Below, one piece after another: positions 16,250 through 26,681 of a stretch of 64,000 nucleotides of DNA. Numbering within the stretch: the stretch's first letter is position 1; the number at the start of each line of letters is the position of its first letter. A model generated the notes under the pieces. It made no database searches. It was given only the letters and a program-made list of their open reading frames with translations, and had not been told where the DNA came from. Position numbers and translations under genes: made by a program. This stretch comes from Pseudomonas fluorescens (GTDB taxonomy: Bacteria; Pseudomonadota; Gammaproteobacteria; Pseudomonadales; Pseudomonadaceae), in NCBI RefSeq assembly GCF_902497895.1, contig NZ_CABVHQ010000024.1, forward strand, positions 21,680 to 85,679. The letters run 5' to 3'.

Positions 16250-18719
16250 CCTGGACCTTCATCCCGCGCTGATCGGCGAAGAACGCCTTGTCCTTGGCAA
16301 TCCGGTCGGAGGCCTTGGGCACATTGGCCGCCTGGGCATCCTGACTATCGACATACCAGTAGCAATGCTTGACCGCGCGAGTGATGCCGACGTACGCCAG
16401 GCGCAGGATTTCGTCTTTCTGGGCACTGTCATAAGGTTCTGCATCGCCATCCCTGGCCAGCCCGGCCATTCGATAGACCTGGTTCTTGTAAGGTGAACGG
16501 GTCAGATGCTGACAATCGCCCAGCAGGAAAACCGCATCAGCCTGCAAGCCTTTGGAGCTGTGGTAAGTCAGCTGTTTCAGCCGTCGCTCTTCAAGCGGCA
16601 ACCTAGAATCCACATTAACTACAGACTGAATATGCTCTTCTATCAATAACTTATCGCTGCTTTTTCGAAACAACATCAAGATCGAATCACCGTTTCGGTA
16701 GTGTTCGATCAGGCGTTTGGCCAGCCCTTGGTCGTCGCGATCCATGACGTTTACCGGCAGCAACGCCTTGGGTTCGCCGCTGGCCCTGGCCTTTTTCCCG
16801 GCAATCGCCGGCGCAGCGCGGACGATATGCTCTGCCGCATCAATGATGTGCTGATGGCTGCGGTAGTTGTCGCTGAGCATGACCCGGGTGGTAGCGGGTG
16901 ACGGGAATTCCTTGTTGAACTCCATGAAATATTTCGGCGAACTGCCGCGCCAGCCATAGATCGATTGCCAGTCATCGCCCACGCACAGCAGCGATGACCG
17001 CTGGGCGCCCCGGCCGACATGCATGGCCGGGCCGCGGCTGCGGATTTCCCGCAGGCTGGCGCGGATCCAGGAGACGATTTGCGGCGAAACGTCCTGGAAC
17101 TCGTCAATCATCAAGTGCGACAAGGGTCTGAGCAGCTGATCACTCAGCAACTTGAGGTTTTCCGGCGAATGCTCGCTGAACAAGGCGAACATACGGTTAT
17201 AGGTCATGATCGGTGGCGATTGATCGAGCAAGTGATCTTCCAGCGCGCGCCAGTACAGGCTCAGGGCTTCGAAGAAGTAACGATCAGGATCGTCCTTGGC
17301 AAAGCTCATCTGGCCGACCGCAGCGGGTACATCCAGCCCCAGGTTCTCGATAAAACTGGCAGCGGCGACAAAACAATCCAGCAGCGGCGCGGAACTCAGC
17401 TCGCCCTTGACCTTGTAATCGAAACCCGGACCGGCGCTGGCATCCCCCGCCAGAGAGGCTACAACCCGCTTCGCCGACTCATAACTATCAAGCCATATCA
17501 AAGGCTTACGACAGAAAGCTTGAAACAGTGTGCGCTTGACCGCCCACTCCGCGCGGACCGACAACTTGGCTCCCGGCCGGCTGATCTGCGCGTTCTCGCG
17601 GGGATCGAAACCCAATACCACCCAGGCATCCAGCTCGGCAATGTAGCCGTGGCAGTGGAATGAGGCGCCATTGATCTCGAACGTCTGGCGGTTGGGCTCG
17701 ATACCCTTGATCGGCCAGGCACCCGCGCGAAACCACAGGTCTTCGAGGGTGTCACAGAGTTCTTCGTCGCGTTTGGCCGCAAGCTCGGTCACCGCCATGC
17801 GCTTTTGCACGTCCGGGTGATCACGCTCCAATTCCTTGAGTTGCAAGGCGTGCCGGGACAGCGGTTTGATCAGTTCGCGCAAACGTTCATCGCGGGTATG
17901 CAAGGCGTGGTAACAGGCATTCAGTTGCTGACGCTGGGCGTCGTTGATCCGCAGGTCGAACGGATTGCTGTCAGCGACGTCATCACCTTGCGGGGAACGG
18001 CCGTTGAGGTTCTCGAACGCCTGCAACTGAGCGAACCCCGGCAGGCTGCGAACCATGGGCAGGATTCTGGAGTGGAAGGTTCGCACCACCTCCCGGGCAT
18101 CCTTGAGACTGAGTGTGCGACCCCAGAGGGCAAACATCTCTACCAGCTTGTTGATGAAGTCCTTGCGCGACTCGCGTGTGAAGGTCACCACGGTCAACGA
18201 GTCCAACTCAAACCCCAGGTAATGGGTCAGCAATAGAATGCGCAGCACCAGCGAGGTCGACTTGCCCGCCCCCGCGCCGGCAATCACCGAGGTCGAGGGG
18301 GTATCGCTGAAGATCATCTTCCACTGGGCCGCACTGGGCTGCGCTGGTGGTGGGAGCAATCGGGCGACATCGGCCTTGATGCGTTTCTTCAACTCGGCAC
18401 TGAGGGGCAGGCGCCAGTCGTCGAACAGGTTGTCATCGATACCCGGTGCCGGGTGCTCGGTGCAGCGCGAGTCGCGAATCAGCAGGACCTGGCGACCTTC
18501 CTCGAGGCCTTCGAGCTTGCCTTCTTTATAGCCGTAATCCACGCCGGCGCTATGTCCGCTGCGAAAGCCGTCCGCCTGACCATGCAGCCAGGACGCGCGA
18601 TGCTGGGCGCGCAGACGAGTCAGGCCATGACCGAAGAACCGGGCGGCCAGCCGCTTGAGCAGCGGCATTTCGGCCAGTGGTAGCAGCTCGGGGGGCAGAT
18701 CGGGGGTGTGTTGCGGCAC
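16245..18719 (-). CDS. UvrD/Rep-type superfamily 1 helicase (helicase IV-like)
   Basis: 824-residue ATP-dependent DNA helicase. Walker A AGAGAGKS is at about residue 145 and motif II is DEFQD at about 536. Motif III is GDDWQSIYGWRGS, motif V is TYHSSKGLQAD and motif VI is LAYVGITRA. The roughly 130-residue N-terminal extension rich in charged residues resembles DNA helicase IV (HelD) rather than UvrD or Rep, which start near motif I. The start is GTG at 18719 with TGGAG upstream. It is a single gene. Its stop codon TAG is inside the REP at 16249. No partner nuclease gene lies beside it. Confidence 0.87.
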   Translation of the reverse strand: MPQHTPDLPPELLPLAEMPLLKRLAARFFGHGLTRLRAQHRASWLHGQADGFRSGHSAGVDYGYKEGKLEGLEEGRQVLLIRDSRCTEHPAPGIDDNLFDDWRLPLSAELKKRIKADVARLLPPPAQPSAAQWKMIFSDTPSTSVIAGAGAGKSTSLVLRILLLTHYLGFELDSLTVVTFTRESRKDFINKLVEMFALWGRTLSLKDAREVVRTFHSRILPMVRSLPGFAQLQAFENLNGRSPQGDDVADSNPFDLRINDAQRQQLNACYHALHTRDERLRELIKPLSRHALQLKELERDHPDVQKRMAVTELAAKRDEELCDTLEDLWFRAGAWPIKGIEPNRQTFEINGASFHCHGYIAELDAWVVLGFDPRENAQISRPGAKLSVRAEWAVKRTLFQAFCRKPLIWLDSYESAKRVVASLAGDASAGPGFDYKVKGELSSAPLLDCFVAAASFIENLGLDVPAAVGQMSFAKDDPDRYFFEALSLYWRALEDHLLDQSPPIMTYNRMFALFSEHSPENLKLLSDQLLRPLSHLMIDEFQDVSPQIVSWIRASLREIRSRGPAMHVGRGAQRSSLLCVGDDWQSIYGWRGSSPKYFMEFNKEFPSPATTRVMLSDNYRSHQHIIDAAEHIVRAAPAIAGKKARASGEPKALLPVNVMDRDDQGLAKRLIEHYRNGDSILMLFRKSSDKLLIEEHIQSVVNVDSRLPLEERRLKQLTYHSSKGLQADAVFLLGDCQHLTRSPYKNQVYRMAGLARDGDAEPYDSAQKDEILRLAYVGITRAVKHCYWYVDSQDAQAANVPKASDRIAKDKAFFADQRGMKVQA

Positions 18720-18992
18720 GCTGACTCCAGGGTGTGAGGCTGTTGAGCCTATGGTCGCTGCATTTGCCCATGACTTCTAGTGAAATGCTTATCTGTCATT
18801 GGCTTAAGCGATGAACTGAATGCTGAGCGGTAGATTTTCGGCACTAAACCAATCAACTAATTAGATTGGTTTGAGGAATTTTTTCCGCTTTTTATCGATA
18901 TTGGCTTATTGGATGATGCTCGCCATCAACCACGGGTTTAGTTTTGCGGCTCAAGCGTTAAGCCCCATGACGAACCTTTACCGGAGACGATC

Positions 18993-19688
18993 ATGCTTGA
19001 ACTCAGACCTTTCAAATCCCTGGGCGGCGCGCACCATGGCTGGCTGGATGCCCATCACCACTTTTCGTTCGCCGAATACCATGACCCCAAGCGCATGAAC
19101 TGGGGCAACCTGCGAGTCTGGAACGATGACGTGATTGCCCCCGGCACCGGTTTCCCAAAACACCCGCACCGTGACATGGAAATCATCACCTACGTTCGCG
19201 AAGGTGCGATTACCCACGAAGACAATCTGGGCAACAAAGGTCGCACCGAAGCCGGTGATGTTCAGGTAATGAGTGCCGGGACCGGGATCGCTCATAGTGA
19301 GTACAACCTGGAATCGACCGAGACCCGAATCTTCCAGATCTGGATCATCCCGAACGAGGCCGGCTCGGCACCATCCTGGGGGGCCAAGCCATTTCCCAAG
19401 GGGCAGCGCGAAGGTTTTGTAACCCTGGCCAGCGGCAAGGCCGGCGACGATCAAAGCCTGCGGATACGCGCCGATGCGCGGCTGGTGGCGGCCAACCTGA
19501 AAGCCGGTGAAAGTGCCGAGTACCGCCTGGACAGTGGTCGTCGGGCGTACCTGGTGCCAGCCACCGGCCTCATTGAAGTCAATGGCTTGCGCGCAGAAGC
19601 TCGAGACGGGGTTGCGGTGGAACATGAGCAGGTGCTGCGAGTGACGGCCATCGAAGACAGTGAAATCGTCCTGGTGGATCTGGCTTGA
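18993..19688 (+). CDS. Pirin family protein (YhhW-like)
   Basis: 231-residue bicupin. The pirin N-terminal metal site is visible: HPHRDMEIITYV followed by GRTEAGDVQVMSAGTGIAHSE, which carry the His/Glu ligands of YhhW-type quercetin 2,3-dioxygenase pirins. The ATG follows GGAGACG. The gene is flanked by a 273-base upstream gap from the helicase, in which I see no other feature, and a bidirectional terminator downstream. Activity on quercetin is known for E. coli YhhW; the physiological role here is unknown. Confidence 0.9.
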   Translation: MLELRPFKSLGGAHHGWLDAHHHFSFAEYHDPKRMNWGNLRVWNDDVIAPGTGFPKHPHRDMEIITYVREGAITHEDNLGNKGRTEAGDVQVMSAGTGIAHSEYNLESTETRIFQIWIIPNEAGSAPSWGAKPFPKGQREGFVTLASGKAGDDQSLRIRADARLVAANLKAGESAEYRLDSGRRAYLVPATGLIEVNGLRAEARDGVAVEHEQVLRVTAIEDSEIVLVDLA

Positions 19689-19706
19689 TCCTTTAAATGC
19701 GGGACG

Positions 19707-19741
19707 AAAAAAAAGGGCGACCGGTTGGGTCGCCCCTTTTT
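19707..19741. terminator. Bidirectional terminator between pirin and pgm
   Basis: A hairpin (19715-19735, GGGCGACC/GGTCGCCC arms) has an A run on its left and a T run on its right, so it can end transcription from both convergent genes. Confidence 0.9.
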
Positions 19742-19802
19742 CGTTTAGGCTGGAATCTCTATTGACTGTGCCGCCGCCTTCGCGCAAACAGCATATTCCC
19801 CC

Positions 19803-19933
19803 GTAGCAGCTGGCGAAGCCTGCGTTCGGCTGCGCAGCAGTCGTAAATCCTGCTTCCACGGTGTGTCTGAAGTACCGCAGCGTTTGATTTTACGACTGCT
19901 GCGCAGCCGAACGCAGCCTTCGGCAGCTGCTAC
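19803..19933. repeat. REP pair (REPIN), GTAGCAGC class
   Basis: Left REP begins GTAGCAGCTGGCGAAGCC, right REP ends CTTCGGCAGCTGCTAC; the internal GTCGTAAA and TTTACGAC tails face each other. It sits between pgm and the pirin terminator. Confidence 0.92.
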
Positions 19934-19951
19934 GGACCGCGTGGCCCTCAA

Positions 19952-21598
19952 TCATTTCACCGCAATTGCACCATCCACCAATACCTGAGCTTCGGCCACC
20001 AGCTGCTTGAGGTGTTCCTCGCCAATAAAGCTTTCAGCATAAATCTTGTAGATGTCTTCAGTGCCCGAAGGCCGCGCCGCGAACCAGCCGTTCTCGGTCA
20101 TGACTTTCAGGCCACCGATGGCCTGGTCGTTGCCGGGGGCATGGCTGAGGATGCTCTGAATGGTTTCGCCAGCCAATTGCGTCGACTTGACCTGCTCCGG
20201 CGACAGTTTGCCGAGCAAGGCTTTTTGCGCGGGCGTGGCCTTGGCATCGACGCGCACCGCGAAAGGTTCACCCAGCTCATCGGTCAAGGCCCGATAGATC
20301 TGGCCAGGGTCGCGGCCGGTACGAGCGGTCATCTCTGCCGCCAACAGCGCCGGGATCAGGCCATCCTTGTCGGTGCTCCAGACGCCGCCGTCCTTGCGCA
20401 GGAACGAGGCGCCGGCGCTTTCTTCACCGCCGAAGCCCAGGGAACCGTCGAACAGACCATCGGCAAACCATTTGAAACCCACCGGCACTTCATACAGTCG
20501 GCGGTCCAGACGTTTGGCGACTCGGTCGATCAAACCGCTGCTGACCACGGTCTTGCCCACGGCAGCATCGGCCCGCCATTGCGGACGATTCTGGAACAGG
20601 TAGTCGATGGACACCGCCAGATAGTTGTTCGGCGCCAGCAAGCCGCCGGACGGGGTGACGATACCGTGGCGATCATGGTCCGGATCACAGCCGAATGCCA
20701 CGTCGAAACGGTCCTTGAGGCCGATCAGGCCTTGCATGGCGTAACTGGAAGAGGGGTCCATGCGGATCTGCCCGTCCCAGTCCACGCACATGAAGCGGAA
20801 CGTCGGATCAACCTGGGTGTTGACCACTTCCAGATCCAGGCGGTAATGCTCGGCAATCGCCGACCAGTAGCGCACCCCTGCTCCGCCCAGCGGGTCGACG
20901 CCCAGATGCAGCTTGGCGCCACGGATAACGTCCAGGTCGATCACATTGATCAGGTCGGCAACGTAGGTATTGAGGTAGTCGTGACGATGGGTAGTGCTGG
21001 CCTTGAGTGCCTGCTCGTAGCTGATGCGCTTGACGCCCGCGAGCTTGTTGGCCAGCAGTTCATTGGCCTTGGCTTCGATCCACTTGGTGATGTGGGTATC
21101 GGCCGGCCCGCCATTGGGCGGGTTGTACTTGTAGCCACCGCTTTGCGGCGGGTTATGGGAAGGCGTGATAACGATGCCGTCGGCCAGCCCTGAGGTGCGG
21201 CCGCGGTTGTAGCACAGAATGGCGTGGGAAATCGCCGGCGTCGGGGTGTATTCGTCGCCTTCGGCGATCATCACCGTCACCCCGTTTGCCGCGAGCACCT
21301 CCAGCGCGCTGGTGCCGGCGGGCGTCGACAGCGCGTGGGTATCGATCCCGACAAACAGTGGACCATCAATACCTTGGGCTTCGCGATACAGACAGATAGC
21401 CTGGCTGATGGCCAGCACATGCCATTCATTGAAGCTCGAGTCGAAGGAGCTGCCGCGGTGTCCCGAAGTGCCAAAAGCCACCCGCTGGGTGGAGACTGCC
21501 GCATCCGGTTGATGGGTGTAATAGGCCGTCACCAGTCGCGGGATATCGACCAACAATTCTACCGGTGCCGGTTTGCCCGCAAAAGGACTGATTGTCAT
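19952..21598 (-). CDS. pgm: Alpha-D-glucose phosphate-specific phosphoglucomutase
   Basis: 548-residue cytosolic phosphohexomutase, converting glucose 1-phosphate and glucose 6-phosphate. Hallmarks seen: [19 protein letters not shown] near residue 40, the catalytic phosphoserine loop [11 protein letters not shown] near 141, the metal-binding loop DPDHDRHG near 302, and the sugar-binding GEESAGASF near 386. Length matches E. coli Pgm. ATG 21598 has AGAGG upstream; the frame also reaches 21625. It is monocistronic and links central carbon with polysaccharide precursors. Confidence 0.95.
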   Translation of the reverse strand: MTISPFAGKPAPVELLVDIPRLVTAYYTHQPDAAVSTQRVAFGTSGHRGSSFDSSFNEWHVLAISQAICLYREAQGIDGPLFVGIDTHALSTPAGTSALEVLAANGVTVMIAEGDEYTPTPAISHAILCYNRGRTSGLADGIVITPSHNPPQSGGYKYNPPNGGPADTHITKWIEAKANELLANKLAGVKRISYEQALKASTTHRHDYLNTYVADLINVIDLDVIRGAKLHLGVDPLGGAGVRYWSAIAEHYRLDLEVVNTQVDPTFRFMCVDWDGQIRMDPSSSYAMQGLIGLKDRFDVAFGCDPDHDRHGIVTPSGGLLAPNNYLAVSIDYLFQNRPQWRADAAVGKTVVSSGLIDRVAKRLDRRLYEVPVGFKWFADGLFDGSLGFGGEESAGASFLRKDGGVWSTDKDGLIPALLAAEMTARTGRDPGQIYRALTDELGEPFAVRVDAKATPAQKALLGKLSPEQVKSTQLAGETIQSILSHAPGNDQAIGGLKVMTENGWFAARPSGTEDIYKIYAESFIGEEHLKQLVAEAQVLVDGAIAVK

Positions 21599-21703
21599 GC
21601 AAAACCTCTGGATAGGGTGGTTCATGGATAGGCAAGCAGTTTACTGGCACTTTGACCGCAGTGCGACGCTATCTATCCCGCCGACAGGATTTGTCAGCTG
21701 TAC

Positions 21704-23107
21704 CTACTCAAGCATTTCCAGACGCAAGGCATCCGCCAGACAGCTCAGCGCTGCATCCAGATCATGGGTGCCGCTGCAGCAGGCGTGACTCAACCTCAGG
21801 CTCTGGGAGTGAAGCCCGTGAATGCTGAACAGCTCCCCTGGAGCCACGAGAATCCGTTGATTGAGCATACGCTGGAACACTCGACGCACATCCACCGGGC
21901 GCAAGGAACGCACCCACACCGTAGCACCGCCGGCAGGCAGGATGAACTGCAGGGAGTCGGCCAGCCGTTCGTGCAGCAGTTGGGTCATATGCTGCATGCG
22001 TTCTTTCAACATACGCCGCAGTACCTGCAGGTGTTGATCGAATCGGCCACTGGTATACAACCGGGCAATGGCCTTCTGACGAATGGGCGACAAGCGAAAG
22101 GAGCGCAACAGAAAATGTCGCTGCAGTTCGGCGCTCGAATGACGGGAAAGCAGATACCCATAGGGTGCTTCAGGACCGATTATTTTCTCGAAGGTGGAAA
22201 ACACCATCAGCCGTTCGGCGTCCACCAGATCACGAAAGCGCCATTGGATCTGTTCAAACGCCAGTTCCCCGTAGATGTCGTTCTCCAGCACCCAGCAATC
22301 ATGCAGCTCCAGCAACTGCGCCACACGACGTCTATCGCTCGCGGGCATCAGGCTGCCCATCGGCATGCTGATGCCCGAGGACAGCATCACCAGACGCACC
22401 ACTTCACTCTCCAGCAGGTGGCTGAGCGCATCCAGGTCCAGGCAGCCATTGTCTTGCAGTGGCAGCTCGAGCACCCGCACCCCGGCGGTCTGCAGCAAAC
22501 GCAGAATCCCCCAGTCACAGGGCGATTCCACCACCACCGTAGCACCCGCGAGCCCAAGCACCGCGATCAGAATCTCCAATACACCGCGCAGGTCGGCGCC
22601 GATGTAAACATCGTCGGCATGCCAGCAGCGCACTGGCGACGAGGTGTAACGGGCCGCCAGGGCCGTGCGCAATTCCAACTCGCCACAAGGCTGCGACAGC
22701 GACTGAAGCTGGCGTGGATACTGGCGCACCAATTCACGCTCCAACAGCAATAGCGGGCTATCCAGAGACAGCAGAAAAGCCGGTTCGTCACAGCTCAATA
22801 CCAACATATCCGGGTGCCGGGCACTGACATAAACGGTTTCAAGCAGGTCATTGCCGCTGACGTATGGACTGCTGGAAGATACCGGCAGCGCATAGTAACC
22901 AGACTTGGCGACCGAATAGACCCGCCCCTCCTTCTCCAGCAATGGCTAGGCATACTGAATAGTCGAGATGGAGACATTCAGCCGCTCCGCCAAATGCCGC
23001 AACGAAGGCAACTTGACGCGAGCCTCGGTCCCCACCTCACTGATCAAATGGGTCAGATAACGGTACACGGCCTGGTAAGCGAAGTCGGTTTGTCTGCCTC
23101 CTTTCAT
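21704..23107 (-). pseudogene. MocR/GntR-aminotransferase regulator interrupted by an amber codon
   Basis: The frame from the ATG at 23107 encodes an N-terminal winged helix of the GntR type (VKLPSLRHLAERLNVSISTIQYA). It then meets TAG at 22946-22948, codon 54. It continues in the same frame with LLEKEGRVYSVAKSGYYALP and a full aminotransferase-like fold I domain to 21704, 467 codons in all. The motif is normally AYxxLExEG; the stop replaces the conserved tyrosine. A single base change (TAC or TAT to TAG) explains it. Everything after the stop is open with normal codon use, so the event is recent. Internal restart at TTG 22942 could yield only the aminotransferase-like domain. Confidence 0.85.
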
Positions 23108-23201
23108 GGGTAAGGACCCATCCGTGGGGAGTTGCCGGTTGCCCGTCGGTAAACCTGCAAGCAGGGAGACACTTTCCTTGGACCTCTCAACTCGACCCTC
23201 C

Positions 23202-24704
23202 TCAACTTCCAGCCGACTCTTCGCTGGTCAAGCCACCGCTATCGGGAGTGAGGCGTGGGCCCGCATAGCGCTCAAGATCCGTTAAGTCGATCGAGACCTG
23301 GTCCGCCGCGGACAACGGGCACATGCGGTAAAGCTTGCTCAGCAAGCCAATGGACAGGCCGCTGACATCGACCATCCACTGCAAGACCTGCTCCGCCGCC
23401 GACCGTGTCTGCAGCGCTTTATGCAACTCGGGCAGCGCTACCAGCATGCCCGGGTGATGACAGCGCAGGAAACGCTCAAGGCCGGCGCCGGCGTTGACAA
23501 AGGGGCTGAACAACAGGCAAACCAGCTGTGTCTCATTCAGGCCCAGGGTTTGCTGGGCATAACTGCTCGCCAGTGCGCGACGCTCCTCGATCCGCTGCGG
23601 ATTGCCATAGGCTGAAAGCATCTGCTCTATAACCTTTTCCGGCAGGTTCTTCTTGCGCATCAAGAGTGCGGCCGATTGCAGGTACTGGCAAACCCCCTCC
23701 TCATAGCTGCGGCCGTCTACGAACTGGGTGCGCAAGCCGTGGGTGTGGGCCGACAACAGAGGGCTCACGTATTCGGTGTCGCTGACCTGCGAGGTCAATT
23801 GATCGAACTGGAATCCGAGGAATTCGCTGAGCAACGGCCAGCGATCTTCCAGCTCCCCCCTCACCAGATCATGCAGACCAAGGTAGGCGACCTGTCGACG
23901 GGCCTGAAAATCCTCGTTGTGCGGCACCTCTTCCTGATCCTGAACCTGATCGTGGTCCTGGTCCGCACAGAGCTGGTAAAAATAGTCTTGCCCGTAAGAG
24001 GTCAGCACACTGAACAGATCTTCGAAATCCAGTGCCGGGGTGCCCTCGCTAGGTAAGCCGATGGTGCGTGCGGCGCTTGAGAAACCGGTCAAATAGCGTC
24101 TTTGCTCATGAGGTGAGTCACTGCTGACCAACACATCGACGCCATCGCCCCAGCGAGCCATCCGGCCATAGAAGGCGCCCATGGATAAGTAACAGTCATT
24201 ACGAAAGGTCGAGCGTTTCACGCCCGGCGCAAGGTGGCAGCTAAGCAGCATGTTTCGCCGATTCAGCTCGCGACCTTCATCGCACAGGGGGGACAGATGA
24301 CTGAACGGCAGCACATTTTCCCCCTCGAGCATCAATACCTCCACTCGCGGGTCGTCATAGACAAACAAACTGCTGTAGCTGCGATGAACATTGGCCATGG
24401 CCGTCTGGCTCATCCCCGCGTGACGCAAGGTGGCCACTCGCAGGTTGAAGGTGGCCGGAGCCCTGCCGGCAATGCTCAATTGGGCGGCGCGCACGAATCC
24501 CAGGGTATAGCTGCTGTCCCTGGTTCCCGGGTGGACCACCAGCACCCTGAATTGATTGATGCGCTCGATTCCCCCTGCCGCGACGATCAGCCGCTGGATA
24601 AAAAGCTGCAATGCAGTGCGCTCTGCCCGGGAGTAAAAACCCAGCAAGCGATGCAATACCTGTTGATAAACGTAGTTCATTGCTTGATCGTGAATATCGC
24701 TCAT
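23202..24704 (-). CDS. Uncharacterised cytosolic protein
   Basis: I do not recognise this protein of about 500 residues (ATG 24704; the frame reaches 24818 without a clear ribosome site). It starts MSDIHDQAMNYVYQQVLHRLL, has no signal peptide or membrane segment, and is rich in acidic and Gln residues, including a short DQDHDQVQDQEEV stretch. Segments such as FRVLVVHPGTRDSSYTLGFVRAAQ and PRVEVLMLEGENVLPF look like alternating strands and helices of an alpha/beta enzyme or binding protein. It lies 94 bases upstream of the interrupted MocR gene on the same strand, so the two may share a transcript. A 670-base gene-free leader precedes it. Confidence 0.7.
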   Translation of the reverse strand: MSDIHDQAMNYVYQQVLHRLLGFYSRAERTALQLFIQRLIVAAGGIERINQFRVLVVHPGTRDSSYTLGFVRAAQLSIAGRAPATFNLRVATLRHAGMSQTAMANVHRSYSSLFVYDDPRVEVLMLEGENVLPFSHLSPLCDEGRELNRRNMLLSCHLAPGVKRSTFRNDCYLSMGAFYGRMARWGDGVDVLVSSDSPHEQRRYLTGFSSAARTIGLPSEGTPALDFEDLFSVLTSYGQDYFYQLCADQDHDQVQDQEEVPHNEDFQARRQVAYLGLHDLVRGELEDRWPLLSEFLGFQFDQLTSQVSDTEYVSPLLSAHTHGLRTQFVDGRSYEEGVCQYLQSAALLMRKKNLPEKVIEQMLSAYGNPQRIEERRALASSYAQQTLGLNETQLVCLLFSPFVNAGAGLERFLRCHHPGMLVALPELHKALQTRSAAEQVLQWMVDVSGLSIGLLSKLYRMCPLSAADQVSIDLTDLERYAGPRLTPDSGGLTSEESAGS

Positions 24705-25374
24705 TGTCGTTACACCTGAAATATAGAAGTCAGTTTCAAACAGGCCATCTCCGGCCCTGCCTCGGCTGCTGTTCTGGAGAAAGCAAGAGTGCCCACTGGC
24801 GCAGGCATCAGTTACCAAATGTTAACATGCTGGCGAAGTGCCAAGCCTGTCAGAAAGTAGATGAATACTACCTAGGAGACTTCCTACAACTTCCTACAAA
24901 CAATGAGTACATAAAATAAAGAAGCTGCACAGCAACAGCCCCATCGGGAACTAATCGTACAACGCTTAGTTCCCGGCATCGCCGCTCAAACCCTTGCACA
25001 GCAAGGGGCCCATGAAAAAACCCGAGGCACGATACCAATAACCCATGAACTTCAAACATGACTCATTCCTTGAGATGAAAGTGATCATGCAATTATCAAG
25101 GCTTATATAATGATTGGAAGATACAGATCCGTACAAAAAACCAGTTCAGTTAGCGGACAGCTTGAATATTCCGAGCTCTATACAATCCGGGTCATGGGGC
25201 AATAATGCCTGCTGTGGGCGCATGAAGAGTCGAGCGAATACTGGGACTATAAGGATATTCAACCCGCCCTGGCGAATGGGGCGGGAGACTGACAGGAGGG
25301 GGACTAATGGGGACGGGGCAATGCACTGCAGCAAAAACGCCAGAGTCTTTTGCAAGTGACTCTGGCGAAGGTTA
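24705..25374 (-). other. Gene-free leader region with hairpins and tandem repeat
   Basis: This AT-richer region lies upstream of the unknown 23202-24704 gene. On the plus strand, ACTTCCTACA occurs twice in tandem (24879-24898). Two strong hairpins lie at 24946-24974 (GGGAACTAA/TTAGTTCCC, loop 11) and 24991-25007 (CCCTTGC-ACA-GCAAGGG). The hairpins could lie in a 5' leader of the minus-strand gene or in a small RNA. No convincing ORF; a 9-codon frame at 25011 is too short to judge. Confidence 0.5.
25339..25366 (-). terminator. Rho-independent terminator of the oxidoreductase gene
   Basis: Perfect stem GCCAGAGTC/GACTCTGGC with an A run on the left in the plus strand (25333-25337), which is a T run for minus-strand transcription, 9 bases after the stop codon. 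Confidence 0.88.
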
Positions 25375-26397
25375 TCAAGCCGGCTCGACCTGGAGCGCAA
25401 CCCGTTCGCGACATGGGCATTCGTCCATGTAACGGTGGGCTTCGACAAACTCATTGAACGGGAAGACCCGGGTCTTGAGCGGCAGCAGCACGCGATCCGC
25501 GGTCATCTGATTGATGTCGCGCAACGCCCGTTGCAACGCCACCTGATCCTGAATGATGCCCAGCTCCGGCTTGCCGGTGAAGTTGCCGATGCAATGCACA
25601 AAGAACTGAATGTTCTTCTGGAACGCCGCACAGGCCGGGAACGGTGTCTGGTTGCCGCCTTGCAGGCCGTACAACACCAGGCTGCCGCGCGGCGCCAGAA
25701 CATCGCCAAGCAGCGACATCTGCGGCCCGCCAAGGCCGTCGAAGACCACATCGACACCACGATTGTCGGTGTACTTGTTAATCTGCATCAGCAGATCCTG
25801 TTCTTCGGTAACGATCACCTTCTCGGCACCGAGGGACAGCAGATAGTCACGTTCCTCAGCCGTCTTGGTGGCAGCGATCACCCGCACGCCCAGGGCTTTA
25901 CCCAACTGCACAAAGGACGGACCGGCACAGTGGCTGGCATCGGTCACCAGGGCAAACTGACCCGGCTTGACCCGCGCCAGGTCGGCATAGGCAAAGTAGG
26001 CGATCAGCAGAGGCGTGTAGTGCACACTGGCTTCAATCGGGCTGAGGACGTCGGGATAACGGGTCAGCGCCGAGCGTGGCAGAACGATCTGCTCGCCGTA
26101 GACCGGGTAATCATTCGGGCTCTCAGCCGGGAAGCTGGCGACCTTGTCACCCACTTCCAGGTCATCCACGCCCTCGCCGACTGCCGTCACCACACCGGCC
26201 ATTTCATGACCCAGTCCCGAAGGCAGGCGAGCATGGGACGATGCCAGGTTCTGACGCCAGAGCACGTCATACCAACTGATGCCTATCGCCTCGACACGCA
26301 CCTGCACTTCGCCCGGCGCAGGCAGCGCCGGCGCATGCTCTTCGCATTTGAGCACCTCGGCTGGACCAAACTTGTGAAAACGGATCGTGCGGGACAT
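25375..26397 (-). CDS. Zinc-independent MDR oxidoreductase (quinone oxidoreductase-like)
   Basis: 340 residues, NAD(P)-dependent medium-chain reductase family. GroES-like N-terminal half (GLGHEMAGVVTAVGEGVDDLEVGDKV) and Rossmann half (YGLQGG, VVFDGLGG). The catalytic-zinc cysteine of alcohol dehydrogenases is replaced (WYDVLWR), as in quinone oxidoreductases. The ATG at 26397 is preferred to an upstream in-frame codon at 26433. Divergent from a LysR gene, 284 bases apart, which suggests regulation by it. The region between holds the palindrome at 26472-26481. Substrate unknown. Confidence 0.85.
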   Translation of the reverse strand: MSRTIRFHKFGPAEVLKCEEHAPALPAPGEVQVRVEAIGISWYDVLWRQNLASSHARLPSGLGHEMAGVVTAVGEGVDDLEVGDKVASFPAESPNDYPVYGEQIVLPRSALTRYPDVLSPIEASVHYTPLLIAYFAYADLARVKPGQFALVTDASHCAGPSFVQLGKALGVRVIAATKTAEERDYLLSLGAEKVIVTEEQDLLMQINKYTDNRGVDVVFDGLGGPQMSLLGDVLAPRGSLVLYGLQGGNQTPFPACAAFQKNIQFFVHCIGNFTGKPELGIIQDQVALQRALRDINQMTADRVLLPLKTRVFPFNEFVEAHRYMDECPCRERVALQVEPA

Positions 26398-26469
26398 CGC
26401 AAACCTCGTCAAAAAATAACCTTCTAATGCCATGAACTCTATCTGGGCTTTCTGACCAAGACCATCAGT

Positions 26470-26483
26470 GGCTATTAATAGTC
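26470..26483. promoter_or_regulatory. Candidate LysR operator
   Basis: CTATTAATAG is a perfect 10-base palindrome (26472-26481), extended by a G/C pair after one mismatch. It sits between the divergent MDR and LysR genes, where LysR-type regulators usually bind. Palindromy alone is weak evidence. Confidence 0.35.
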
Positions 26484-26681
26484 GACATGCCTGTCATTGA
26501 TTCCGCAACTCCTGCCACGACGTCTAATGCCGTAGGAAACCGAACCAGCTTTGTAGGAAAACTGAATTACCCGGTGCAGAGTAGCAGCCTTTCCTCGTAA
26601 GATTCATGCCGGCCATTGTTATCAAATGGCCGTTCTCGTCAAGTTTGCTGATTCACCTTGCTGATTTTGCCAGGACTCAAG

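Noticed and set aside
24826..24845. Sigma-54 promoter
   Set aside because: GG-N10-GC spacing is present but the TTGC element is CAGC, too weak for a confident call.
24868..25059. 63-codon minus-strand frame in the leader region
   Set aside because: It crosses both hairpins, has no ribosome site and no recognisable pattern.
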